A DNA stretch of 64,000 nucleotides from Burkholderia diffusa (GTDB lineage: Bacteria; Pseudomonadota; Gammaproteobacteria; Burkholderiales; Burkholderiaceae). How positions within the stretch are numbered: the stretch's first letter is position 1; each line of letters begins with the position of its first letter. Below are positions 33,545 through 41,568 of the stretch, in pieces. A program made the position numbers and the translations under genes. The notes below the pieces were generated by a model that saw only the letters and a program-made list of their open reading frames with translations, was not told the DNA's origin and did no database searches. Where the stretch lies: positions 496,001 to 560,000 of the forward strand of contig NZ_CP013364.1 in assembly GCF_001718315.1 (NCBI RefSeq). The letters are read 5' to 3'.

Positions 33545-34654
33545 ATGAAATCACGTGCCGCAGTTGCGTTCGAGGCGGGTAAGCCGCTCCAGATCGTCGA
33601 AATCGACGTCGAACCGCCCCGCAAGGGCGAAGTGCTCGTCAAGATCACCCATACCGGCGTCTGTCACACCGATGCCTTCACGTTGTCGGGCGACGATCCG
33701 GAAGGCCTATTTCCGGCCGTGCTGGGCCATGAAGGCGCCGGCATCGTGGTGGAGGTCGGCGAAGGCGTGACGAGCGTGAAACCCGGCGACCACGTCATTC
33801 CGCTGTACACGGCCGAATGCGGCGAGTGCCTGTTCTGCAAGAGCGGCAAGACCAATCTGTGCGTGTCGGTGCGCGCCACCCAGGGCAAGGGCGTGATGCC
33901 CGACGGCACCACGCGTTTCAGCTACAACGGCCAGCCGATCCATCACTACATGGGCTGCTCGACGTTCAGCGAATACACGGTCGTCGCCGAAGTCTCGCTC
34001 GCGAAGATCAACCCGGACGCAAATCCGGAGCAGGTCTGTCTGCTGGGCTGCGGCGTCACGACCGGCCTCGGCGCGGTCAAGAACACCGCGAAGGTGCAGG
34101 AAGGCGATACGGTGGCCGTATTCGGTCTCGGCGGCATCGGCCTCGCAGTGATTCAGGGCGCCAAGCTCGCGAAGGCCGGCCGCATCATCGCGATCGACAC
34201 CAACCCGGGCAAGTTCGACCTCGCGCGCGTGTTCGGCGCAACCGACTGCGTCAATCCGAAGGACCACGAAAAGCCCATCCAGCAGGTGATCGTCGAAATG
34301 ACCGGCTGGGGCGTCGACCACAGTTTCGAATGCATCGGCAACGTCAACGTGATGCGCGCCGCGCTCGAATGTGCGCACCGCGGCTGGGGCCAGTCCGTCA
34401 TCATCGGCGTCGCGGGCGCCGGTCAGGAAATCTCCACGCGCCCGTTCCAGCTCGTCACCGGTCGCCGCTGGCTGGGCACGGCATTCGGCGGTGTGAAGGG
34501 CCGCTCCGAACTGCCGGGCATGGTCGAGGAAGCGATGGCCGGCAAGATCCAGCTGGCACCGTTCGTCACGCACACGAAGCCGCTCACCGAGATCAACGAA
34601 GCGTTCGACCTGATGCACGAAGGCAAGTCCATCCGGACCGTCGTGCATTTCTGA
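33545..34654 (+). CDS. frmA: S-(hydroxymethyl)glutathione dehydrogenase (class III ADH)
   Basis: Oxidises S-hydroxymethylglutathione, the adduct of formaldehyde and glutathione, with NAD; the same enzyme reduces S-nitrosoglutathione. 369 residues, full length. Catalytic zinc ligands Cys40, His62 and Glu63 (GVCHTDAF, LGHEGAG); structural zinc Cys92, Cys95, Cys98 and Cys106 (ECGECLFCKSGKTNLC); Rossmann motif VFGLGGIGLAVIQGAKLA near 190-210. The ATG has AGGA 5 bases before it. No frmB (S-formylglutathione hydrolase) follows, so that step must be encoded elsewhere. The neighbouring nnrS on the other strand suggests nitrosative stress relevance. Confidence 0.96.
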   Translation: MKSRAAVAFEAGKPLQIVEIDVEPPRKGEVLVKITHTGVCHTDAFTLSGDDPEGLFPAVLGHEGAGIVVEVGEGVTSVKPGDHVIPLYTAECGECLFCKSGKTNLCVSVRATQGKGVMPDGTTRFSYNGQPIHHYMGCSTFSEYTVVAEVSLAKINPDANPEQVCLLGCGVTTGLGAVKNTAKVQEGDTVAVFGLGGIGLAVIQGAKLAKAGRIIAIDTNPGKFDLARVFGATDCVNPKDHEKPIQQVIVEMTGWGVDHSFECIGNVNVMRAALECAHRGWGQSVIIGVAGAGQEISTRPFQLVTGRRWLGTAFGGVKGRSELPGMVEEAMAGKIQLAPFVTHTKPLTEINEAFDLMHEGKSIRTVVHF

Positions 34655-34658
34655 AACA

Positions 34659-34731
34659 CGCGCAACGGGACCGACTGCAGCAGCCGATCTCGTTGCGCGA
34701 CGTCGCCGGCAAGCCGCAACGCTTGCCGGCG
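34659..34731. terminator. Two tandem hairpins between convergent frmA and nnrS
   Basis: First stem CGCGCAACG (34659-34667) pairs with 34691-34699, loop 23 bases. Second stem CGCCGGCAAGC (34704-34714) pairs with 34721-34731, an 11-bp stem with a 6-base loop. They follow the frmA stop and lie downstream of nnrS on the other strand, so they could end both transcripts. Confidence 0.5.
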
Positions 34732-34861
34732 CGATACGTTCTTCGCCCTCTCCTTCGTCAGACCAACGACGGTCGACGTCACGCGGCCCTCGGCCCGGCG
34801 CACGACGCGGACCCGATGCCGCACCTTACGCTACCTGTAGCGATCCGACAACGCACGCGGA

Positions 34862-36055
34862 TCAATCCTGGCGACCGTCCGCACGCGGCGACATCAGGAA
34901 CGGTGCGTAATGAATCGCGTACGCAACGAACGCGACGATCCAGCAAGCGCCGGACATATCGAGCCAGACCGTGTACGGCACACCCGGAACGAGCGGCCCG
35001 AACACGCGAATGACTGCCGCACCGATCACCAGCCAGTAACACAGCTGCTCCCACGGGCCCGCGACGAGCATGCGTCCCGTGTGACCGAGCGCCGTGCGCG
35101 TGATCATCGCGATGATTGCGCCGCCGATCGCACCGACGGTGAGCGCGTGCACCGCAAGCGAGTGCGCGACCGCGCCGGCGAACGACAGCGCGAGCAACAC
35201 GAAGCCGACCGGAATCCACAGGCAGGAGACGTGCAGAATCCACACGATCGGCCGCTTGCCGATGCGCCACGAATGCCATCCAGCAAGGCGCCACGCGTGC
35301 AGCACGGCGGTCACGAGCGCGGCGACGATCAACAGCGCATCGGGCGCGCCGAGCGCGTCCGCGAACAGCGTCAGCGCGACCGCCGGGGCCGCGAGCGCGT
35401 CCACGATCCTGAAGCGGCGAATCTTGAAGCCGGGGATTGCGTTCGTCGTGAACATCGGCACGATGCGACCGGTGATCACCGCGACGAAGAACACGACCAA
35501 CCCCGTCGCCGCATAGGCCGCGCGCAGCGCGAGATCGGCGCGCCCCGTCATCACGGATGCATGGAACATCGCGTTCAGCGCGCCGAACAGCAGCAGCGCG
35601 ACTGGCAGGAACACGTTGTGACGGTTCTTCGCCGAGATGAGCACACGCAACAGCACGACGGCCGTCACCGGCAAAAACAGCGCATCGACGACCGCCGCGA
35701 GCACCGCCGGCCCCGACCACACGAGCACGCGTCCGGCCAGCCAAAGCAGCCACAGCGCCGCGAGCGCCGGGCCGCGCAGCGTCTCGCGCGACGTCCAGGC
35801 GCGCGTGGCGGTCAGCAGGAAGCCGACCACGATCGCGGCGACGAAGCCGAAGATCATCTCGTGCACATGCCACATGAGCCCGGTCATCGCACCGGCACGC
35901 CCCGCGACGGGCGCGCCATGCCAGGCCGCGAGCCATACCGCGACGGCAATGGCCGCGAACAGCGCACCGGTCAGATAGAAAGGCCGCAGGCCAAGCTGCA
36001 GCAACGGCAGCGTATCGGGCGTCGACGGCGCCCGCATGGGTTCGCTGATTTTCAT
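34862..36055 (-). CDS. nnrS: NnrS-family haem/copper membrane protein
   Basis: An inner-membrane protein of 397 residues and about 12 helices. NnrS proteins bind haem and copper and ease nitrosative stress in denitrifiers. Signature stretches: LGLRPFYLTGALFA (near 20), GLMWHVHEMIFGFVAAIVVGFLLTA (near 60), GRIVPMFTTNAIPG (near 205), HALTVGAIGGAIIAMITRTALGHTGR (near 300). These supply the conserved His and Met/Arg residues. ATG 36055 (MKISEPMR) has GGAG 6 bases upstream and is preferred to the ATG five codons earlier. It is convergent with frmA and monocistronic. Confidence 0.92.
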   Translation of the reverse strand: MKISEPMRAPSTPDTLPLLQLGLRPFYLTGALFAAIAVAVWLAAWHGAPVAGRAGAMTGLMWHVHEMIFGFVAAIVVGFLLTATRAWTSRETLRGPALAALWLLWLAGRVLVWSGPAVLAAVVDALFLPVTAVVLLRVLISAKNRHNVFLPVALLLFGALNAMFHASVMTGRADLALRAAYAATGLVVFFVAVITGRIVPMFTTNAIPGFKIRRFRIVDALAAPAVALTLFADALGAPDALLIVAALVTAVLHAWRLAGWHSWRIGKRPIVWILHVSCLWIPVGFVLLALSFAGAVAHSLAVHALTVGAIGGAIIAMITRTALGHTGRMLVAGPWEQLCYWLVIGAAVIRVFGPLVPGVPYTVWLDMSGACWIVAFVAYAIHYAPFLMSPRADGRQD

Positions 36056-36155
36056 GTGCGTCTCCGGCATTCGAGGATGACTTCATTCATCCTAGCGCCG
36101 TGACGCGGGAGAGGAGCGGGTGCCCCTACGCGATGCAGTGGCATCGTCCGCGTTC

Positions 36156-36169
36156 ATGACATGCATCAA
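36156..36169. promoter_or_regulatory. Possible FNR/DNR-type box upstream of nnrS
   Basis: ATGAC-N4-ATCAA resembles the FNR/NNR box TTGAT-N4-ATCAA: the right half is exact, the left matches at 3 of 5. It lies about 100 bases before the nnrS start. nnrS genes are commonly under NO-sensing FNR-family control, which makes the weak match worth recording. Confidence 0.3.
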
Positions 36170-36230
36170 GGCAGCGCTTCACGTCTGTGCCAGACTTTCA
36201 ACAGCGCGCCTGTGTTGTGGCTACCTCCCG

Positions 36231-37256
36231 TCAGCTCCGCACGCGCCGCATCCGGAGCGTGGCCGACGGTGATTCCCCGAACGCGCGCTTGTAGTCGATC
36301 GCGAACCGCCCGAGGTGCGCGAAGCCCCATTTCAGCGCGACGTCCGTCACCGATGCAAGCCCCGGTGTCGCGTCGTCGAGCAGTTCGTCGCGCACATGTT
36401 GCAGCCGCAACTGGCGCACGAAGCCCATCGGCGTGATGCCGTGACGATTGCGGAATCCGGCGAACAGCGTGCTCGGGCTGACGCCCGCGAGCTCGGCGAG
36501 CTGTTCGATCGTCAGCGGCTCGTCGAGATGCGCGCGGATGTATTCCTCGACGCGCCGCACATAGAACGGCGCGAGCGGCGCCGGTGCGGCGCGTGTGCCG
36601 TTGCGGGCGCTGTTCGGGTGGCCGTACAGCAACAGGTTGAGCAGCGTCGATTCGAGTTGCTCGAACGCGAGCGGATGGCGCAGCGGATGTCCGTCCGTCG
36701 CGATTGCGTCGGCCAGCATCGGCAGCATTTGCGCGAGGCACGCGCCCTGCTGCGACGACAGGCTGAATTCCGGCTCGAACTCCACCGGCACGCGCCGGTC
36801 GCCGCCGAAATGCCGCTGCGCATGCCGCTCCATCACCTCGCGCTCGATGCGCAGGATCACTTGCGGACACGCGTCGCCCCACCGCATCCGGAGCGACAGC
36901 GTCGGCGACAGCAGCGACGCCACGTCGGGCGACGACACGAAGTGCGCCGCACCGCACTCGATCTCGGCGTCGCCGCGCAGTGGAATCTGCAACAGATAGA
37001 AGTGCTCGAGCGGCCCTGGTTCGATCGACACTTCGCCGCCGTAGTCGAGCAGATTCAGCGACAGATTGCCCCAGCGCGCATGATGCATGCGCCCGTGCAG
37101 CGCGCGCGAATCGCCGGTCGGCGTAAGCCGATGCGGCTTGAACACGTCCGCTACCCGCGCGCGCACCTCGTCGACGTCATCGGACTGCAGCAGCAGCGTG
37201 TCGCGGTTGAAACAGGCAGCGTCATCCAGCCAGCCCGCTCCAGAAAATTGCCCCAT
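36231..37256 (-). CDS. AraC-family regulator of the indole-type catabolic cluster
   Basis: 341 residues. Residues 1-220 are an AraC_binding_2-type sensing domain (HFYLLQIPLRGDAEIECG; MRWGDACPQVILRIEREVMERH). Residues 240-341 are two helix-turn-helices (TIEQLAELAGVSPSTLFAGFRNRHG; VTDVALKWGFAHLGRFAIDYKRAFGESP). The ATG at 37256 has GGGAG about 7 bases upstream; 42 further upstream in-frame codons lack a ribosome site. It is divergent from the DLH/SDR/monooxygenase/flavin reductase operon across 354 bases with two palindromes. AraC regulators sit in the same place in iif clusters, so indole or an oxidation product is the expected effector; inference. Confidence 0.85.
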   Translation of the reverse strand: MGQFSGAGWLDDAACFNRDTLLLQSDDVDEVRARVADVFKPHRLTPTGDSRALHGRMHHARWGNLSLNLLDYGGEVSIEPGPLEHFYLLQIPLRGDAEIECGAAHFVSSPDVASLLSPTLSLRMRWGDACPQVILRIEREVMERHAQRHFGGDRRVPVEFEPEFSLSSQQGACLAQMLPMLADAIATDGHPLRHPLAFEQLESTLLNLLLYGHPNSARNGTRAAPAPLAPFYVRRVEEYIRAHLDEPLTIEQLAELAGVSPSTLFAGFRNRHGITPMGFVRQLRLQHVRDELLDDATPGLASVTDVALKWGFAHLGRFAIDYKRAFGESPSATLRMRRVRS

Positions 37257-37610
37257 CGAAGTTCTCCCGTCGTGCTCGATCGCACCTGCGCCGTGCACGC
37301 GTTCCCGATTCCGGGGAATCCCGTCGCACGATCCGGATAGCCTTCGGAGTATCCGGACAGTCCACCTCGTTACACTACGCAAGCCCTGCGCACATCACGC
37401 AAGAAGCGGACCGTTCGCGCATCGTAGAAAACTGTGCGGAACTTCCGCATCCGCACATACCCGCAGTGCGCCGCGTTCCGGCCCCGGCGCGGCAGATCGA
37501 CCCGCAGGTTTCCGGAATTCGCGGATACCGGCCGAAGAAAGCGGATAGAAGCGCACGTTTCGTCCGCCAATACTGGGCCCATGCCAGTCACGAACAGAAT
37601 GGAGGGACGC
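37257..37610. promoter_or_regulatory. Divergent promoter region of the iif-like cluster
   Basis: 354 non-coding bases. Two inverted repeats are visible: GATTCCGGGGAATC (37307-37320, perfect) and TCCGGATA-N10-TATCCGGA (37330-37337 and 37348-37355). They could be AraC-regulator or other operators. No open frame here has a ribosome site. Confidence 0.5.
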
Positions 37611-38840
37611 ATGCAAGGACGACACATCGAGATCCCGTCGGCGGACGGCGGGACGTTTCGCGCATACCTGAGCACGCCGGCCGGCGGCGCGGGGCCGGGC
37701 ATCGTGCTGTGTCACGAGATCTTCGGCGCGAACGCGACGATGCGCGACGTGGCCGATTACTACGCCGAGGAAGGCTACACGGTGCTCGTGCCCGACCTGT
37801 TCTGGCGCCAGGCCCCAGGCGTCGAACTCGGTTACACCGCAGCCGACTTCGACCGCGCGATGACGCTGTACCGCGAGTACGACGAAAACAAGGGCGTCGA
37901 GGACATCGCCGCCGCGCTGGCCGTGCTGACGCAACGACCGGAATGCACCGGCCGGGCCGGCGTGCTCGGCTACTGCCTGGGCGGCAAGCTCGCATATCTC
38001 GCCGCGTGCCGGCTGCCGGACGTGGCCACCGCCGTCAGTTACTACGGCGTGGGCATCGAGCACGCGCTCGACGAAGCCGCCCATCTGCACGGCCGGCTCG
38101 TGCTGCAGATCGCCGCGCAGGACCGCTTCTGCCCGCCCGACGCGCAGCAGCGCATCGCCACCGCATTGGCCGGCCGCGACGGCGTCGAAGTGTACGTCTA
38201 CCCGGGTGTCGATCATGCATTCGCGCGCGTCGGCGGCGATCATTTCGACAAGGCGGCCGCGGTCATGGCGCACCAGCGCGCAATCGCCGCGTTCCGCGCG
38301 GCGCTCGGACCGCACTACGATCTGTCCGCCCTGTGGGAAGAGCACATCCGGCACGAGTTCGACACGCGCAATGTCGACGCCACGATGGCGACGATGGTCG
38401 CGCAGCCTTACGTGAACCATATTCCGACGCTCACGGGCGGCGTCGGCTACGACGAGCTCAAGCGTTTCTATACGCATCACTTCGTGCATGCAAACCCGCC
38501 GGACACGACGATCACGCCGATCTCGCGCACGGTCGGCGCGAGCCAGATCGTTGACGAACTGCTGTTCTGCTTCACGCACACGACCGAGATCGACTGGATG
38601 CTGCCCGGCGTCGCGCCGACCGGCAAGCGCGTCGAGATTCCGCTCGTCGCGATCGTCAAGTTCCGCGGCGACAAGCTGTATCACGAACATATCTACTGGG
38701 ACCAGGCGAGTGTGCTCGTGCAGATCGGCCTGCTCGACGCGGCCGGGCTGCCCGTCGCGGGCGTCGAAACGGCGCGCAAGCTGCTCGATGAAACCGTGCC
38801 GTCGAACCGGCTGATGCAGCGCTGGCACGAGAGCGCGTGA
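37611..38840 (+). CDS. Dienelactone-hydrolase-like protein with NTF2-like tail (IifA-like)
   Basis: 409 residues in two parts. Residues 1-240 have the dienelactone hydrolase alpha/beta fold with the triad Cys122 (GYCLGGKLAYL), Asp171 (AAQDRFCPP) and His202 (GVDHAFARV), plus CHEIFGAN near 35. Residues about 255-409 resemble a SnoaL/NTF2-like domain (FDTRNVDATMATMVAQPYVNHIPTLTGG; FRGDKLYHEHIYWDQAS). GGAGGG lies just before the ATG at 37611. First gene of the cluster. The family name suggests lactone hydrolysis, but in iif clusters the first gene product is reported to form anthranilate from an oxidised indole without cofactor. Which activity applies here cannot be read directly. Confidence 0.78.
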   Translation: MQGRHIEIPSADGGTFRAYLSTPAGGAGPGIVLCHEIFGANATMRDVADYYAEEGYTVLVPDLFWRQAPGVELGYTAADFDRAMTLYREYDENKGVEDIAAALAVLTQRPECTGRAGVLGYCLGGKLAYLAACRLPDVATAVSYYGVGIEHALDEAAHLHGRLVLQIAAQDRFCPPDAQQRIATALAGRDGVEVYVYPGVDHAFARVGGDHFDKAAAVMAHQRAIAAFRAALGPHYDLSALWEEHIRHEFDTRNVDATMATMVAQPYVNHIPTLTGGVGYDELKRFYTHHFVHANPPDTTITPISRTVGASQIVDELLFCFTHTTEIDWMLPGVAPTGKRVEIPLVAIVKFRGDKLYHEHIYWDQASVLVQIGLLDAAGLPVAGVETARKLLDETVPSNRLMQRWHESA

Positions 38841-38907
38841 TCGGCGGATACGCGGGCGGCGCGCCGAACGCGCGCCGCCGTCACTCAATCATTCCAGGAG
38901 ATACCCC

Positions 38908-39696
38908 ATGACTTCCCTTGCTGGCAAAGTCGCGATCGTCACCGGCGGCGCCACGCTGATCGGCGCCGCCGTCGCGCAGGATCTGAGCCGCGCCGGCGCG
39001 TGCGTCGCTATCCTCGATCTCGATGCGGAAAATGGCGTGCGCGTCGCCGACACGCTCGGCGAACGCGGGATGTTCATCGCAACCGACATCACCGACGACC
39101 GCGCGATCGACCGCGCGGTATCGGCTGTCGCCGAACGTTTCGGCGCGATTGATTTGCTGATCAACCTGGCCTGCAGCTACGTCGACAACGGGATCCAGGC
39201 CACGCGCAACGACTGGCTCGCAGCGATGGACGTCAACGTCGTGTCGGCCGCGATGCTGGTCAAGGCCGTTCATCCGTATCTGACGCGGCGCGGCGGCGGC
39301 GCGATCGTCAACTTCAGTTCGATTTCCGCGCAATGCGCCCAGACCGGTCGCTGGCTCTATCCGACCTCGAAGGCCGCGATGCGCCAGCTCACGCGCAACA
39401 TGGCGATGGATCTCGCCGCAGACCGGATTCGCGTCAACTCGGTGTCGCCGGGATGGACGTGGTCGCGCGTGATGGACGAGCTAACGCACGGCGACCGCGC
39501 GAAGACCGATCGCGTCGCCGCGCCGTTTCATCTGCTCGGCCGCGTGGGCGATCCGTCGGAAGTCGCGCAGGTCGTCACATTCCTGTGCAGCGACGCGGCG
39601 AGCTTCGTGACGGGCGCCGACTACGCGGTGGACGGCGGCTACTCCGCGATGGGCCCGGAGCAGGCGGCGCCGGCGATTCCAAGGCTGGCCGAATAA
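38908..39696 (+). CDS. Short-chain dehydrogenase/reductase (IifB-like)
   Basis: 262 residues, classical SDR. Cofactor motif TGGATLIG at 12-19; an acidic residue after beta-2 (ILDLDAENG) favours NAD(H). Catalytic Ser in NFSSISAQCAQ and YPTSK (Tyr and Lys) follow; the C-terminus has the usual VTGADYAVDGGYSAMGP. AGGAG is 8 bases from the ATG. The gap to the DLH-like gene is 67 bases. In the Acinetobacter iif cluster the SDR acts on the monooxygenase product and prevents indigo formation; the same role is inferred from order and content. Confidence 0.85.
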   Translation: MTSLAGKVAIVTGGATLIGAAVAQDLSRAGACVAILDLDAENGVRVADTLGERGMFIATDITDDRAIDRAVSAVAERFGAIDLLINLACSYVDNGIQATRNDWLAAMDVNVVSAAMLVKAVHPYLTRRGGGAIVNFSSISAQCAQTGRWLYPTSKAAMRQLTRNMAMDLAADRIRVNSVSPGWTWSRVMDELTHGDRAKTDRVAAPFHLLGRVGDPSEVAQVVTFLCSDAASFVTGADYAVDGGYSAMGPEQAAPAIPRLAE

Positions 39697-39760
39697 TCGT
39701 CATGACTCTCTTTTTGCCCATACTTCGCCGCATTTAGTTCGTTATACAAAGGATTTGATC

Positions 39761-40999
39761 ATGAAACGCATCGCTATCGTCGGCGCCGGCCAGTCCGGCC
39801 TGCAACTCGGCTTCACGCTTCTCGACCAGGGATATCACGTCACACTTGCGACCAATCGCGACGCGGAACAGATTCGCACGGGCAAGGTCATGTCGAGCCA
39901 GTGCATGTTCCACACCGCGCTGCAGATCGAACGCGATCTCGGCCTGAACACCTGGGAAGAAGCATGCCCGTCCGTCGAGGGCATCGGCATCGCGGTGCCG
40001 CATCCGGAAGGCAACGGCCGCAAGGCGATCGACTGGTCGTCGCGGCTGACCCGCTACGCGCAATCGGTCGACCAGCGCGTGAAGATGGCCGACTGGCTCG
40101 ACGCGATTCGGCGCCGTGGCGCGGACGTGCGCATCTGCGACGTCGGCGTGCCGGAGCTCGAAGACCTCGCGCGCAGCCACGATCTCGTACTGCTCGCGGC
40201 CGGCAAGGGCGAAATCGTGAACCTGCTGGGCCGCGACGACGCGCGCAGCGCATTCGAACGTCCGCAACGCGCGCTTGCCCTTACCTACGTGAAAGGCATG
40301 ACGCCGAGCCAGCCGTATTCGCGCGTGCGCTTCAACCTCCTGCCCGGTATCGGCGAATACTTCGTGTTTCCCGCACTGACGACTACCGGCCCGTGCGAAA
40401 TCATGGTGTTCGAAGGAATCCCCGGCGGTCCGCTCGACTGCTGGGCCGACGTGAAGACGCCCGAGCAGCATCTCGACCGCAGCCTGTCGTTCCTGCAGCA
40501 GTACGTGCCATGGGAATTCGAGCGCTGCCGCGACGTCGCGCTCACCGATCCGAACGGAACGCTGTCCGGGCGCTTCACGCCGACCGTGCGCAAGCCCTTC
40601 TTCCGCCTGCCGTCGGGCCGCACGGTGTTCGGCATGGCCGATGCGGTGGTCGTCAACGATCCGATCACCGGCCAGGGTTCGAACAATGCGGCCAAATGCG
40701 CGAAGGTATACGGCGACGCAATCCTCGCGCGCGAAGCCGAGCCGTTCGACGAAGACTGGATGCACGGCACGTTCGAACGCTACTGGGCTTACGCGCAGCA
40801 CGTCGTGCGCTGGACCAACTCGTTACTCGCCCCGCCGCCGCCGCACGTTCTCGAGCTGCTTGGTGCCGCCGGCCGGTTGCCATCGCTCGCCGCGACACTC
40901 GTCAATGGCTTCGACGATCCGCGCCAGTTCGCGCCGTGGTGGTTCGACCCATCGGCCTGCGCGGCGATGATCCGCGAACACGCCGCACGTTCGGAGTAA
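39761..40999 (+). CDS. StyA-type flavin monooxygenase (indole oxygenase, IifC-like)
   Basis: 412 residues of the styrene monooxygenase StyA / indole oxygenase family, which epoxidises its substrate with FADH2 delivered by a reductase. FAD Rossmann motif GAGQSG at 8-13 (IAIVGAGQSGLQLGFTLLDQG); family stretches SSQCMFHTALQIERDLG, FPALTTTGPCEIMVFEGIPGG, MADAVVVNDPITGQGSNNAAKCA near 290. ATG 39761 has AAAGGA 8 bases upstream; an in-frame TTG two codons before is rejected. The flavin reductase begins 5 bases after its stop. Indole is the inferred substrate from the cluster; styrene is an alternative, but styrene isomerase and aldehyde dehydrogenase genes are absent. Confidence 0.88.
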   Translation: MKRIAIVGAGQSGLQLGFTLLDQGYHVTLATNRDAEQIRTGKVMSSQCMFHTALQIERDLGLNTWEEACPSVEGIGIAVPHPEGNGRKAIDWSSRLTRYAQSVDQRVKMADWLDAIRRRGADVRICDVGVPELEDLARSHDLVLLAAGKGEIVNLLGRDDARSAFERPQRALALTYVKGMTPSQPYSRVRFNLLPGIGEYFVFPALTTTGPCEIMVFEGIPGGPLDCWADVKTPEQHLDRSLSFLQQYVPWEFERCRDVALTDPNGTLSGRFTPTVRKPFFRLPSGRTVFGMADAVVVNDPITGQGSNNAAKCAKVYGDAILAREAEPFDEDWMHGTFERYWAYAQHVVRWTNSLLAPPPPHVLELLGAAGRLPSLAATLVNGFDDPRQFAPWWFDPSACAAMIREHAARSE

Positions 41000-41004
41000 G
41001 CTAC

Positions 41005-41523
41005 ATGGACACCACCGCTACCTGCAATCCGGCCGTCGATCCGCAGCAACTGCGCGCCGCGTTCGGCCAGTTTCCGACCGGCGTCACCGTGATCACGACG
41101 TGTTCGCCGGACGGGCGCAAGGTCGGCCTCACCGCCAATTCGTTCTCTTCACTGTCGCTGGACCCACCGCTTGTTCTGTGGAGCCTGCGCAAGGTCGCCC
41201 CGAGTCGTCCGGACTTCGTCGCAGCCACGCACTTCGCGATCAATATCCTCGCGCACGACCAGATCGAGCTGTCGCGCCGCTTCGCGACACCCCACGCCGA
41301 CAAGTTCGACGGCGTGCCGCACGTGGACGCCGATGCGGGCGGCGTGCCCTGTCTCGACGGCGCGAGCGCGCGTTTCGTGTGCCGCAACGTGGGCCATTAC
41401 GAAGGCGGGGACCATCTGCTGTTCATCGGGCAGATCGAGCAGTTCGCTACGTTCGGAAAGGCGCCGCTCGTATTCCATGCGGGCCAGTATCGCGCGATCT
41501 CCGCACATCCCGATCTTTCTTGA
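41005..41523 (+). CDS. Flavin reductase of two-component monooxygenase (IifD-like)
   Basis: 172 residues, FMN-binding split-barrel reductase (HpaC/StyB-like). Family signatures: FGQFPTGVTVITT (20-32), LTANSFSSLSLDPPLVLWSL (43-62), GHYEGGDHLLFIGQIEQF near 140. It supplies reduced flavin to the StyA-like oxygenase, whose stop is 5 bases upstream; the ribosome site (GGAG) lies inside the end of that gene, so translation is coupled. Cytoplasmic. Confidence 0.9.
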   Translation: MDTTATCNPAVDPQQLRAAFGQFPTGVTVITTCSPDGRKVGLTANSFSSLSLDPPLVLWSLRKVAPSRPDFVAATHFAINILAHDQIELSRRFATPHADKFDGVPHVDADAGGVPCLDGASARFVCRNVGHYEGGDHLLFIGQIEQFATFGKAPLVFHAGQYRAISAHPDLS

Positions 41524-41568
41524 GCCGTTTGATTAGTTATACAAATAAATACACAGGAGGTGGTGGTG

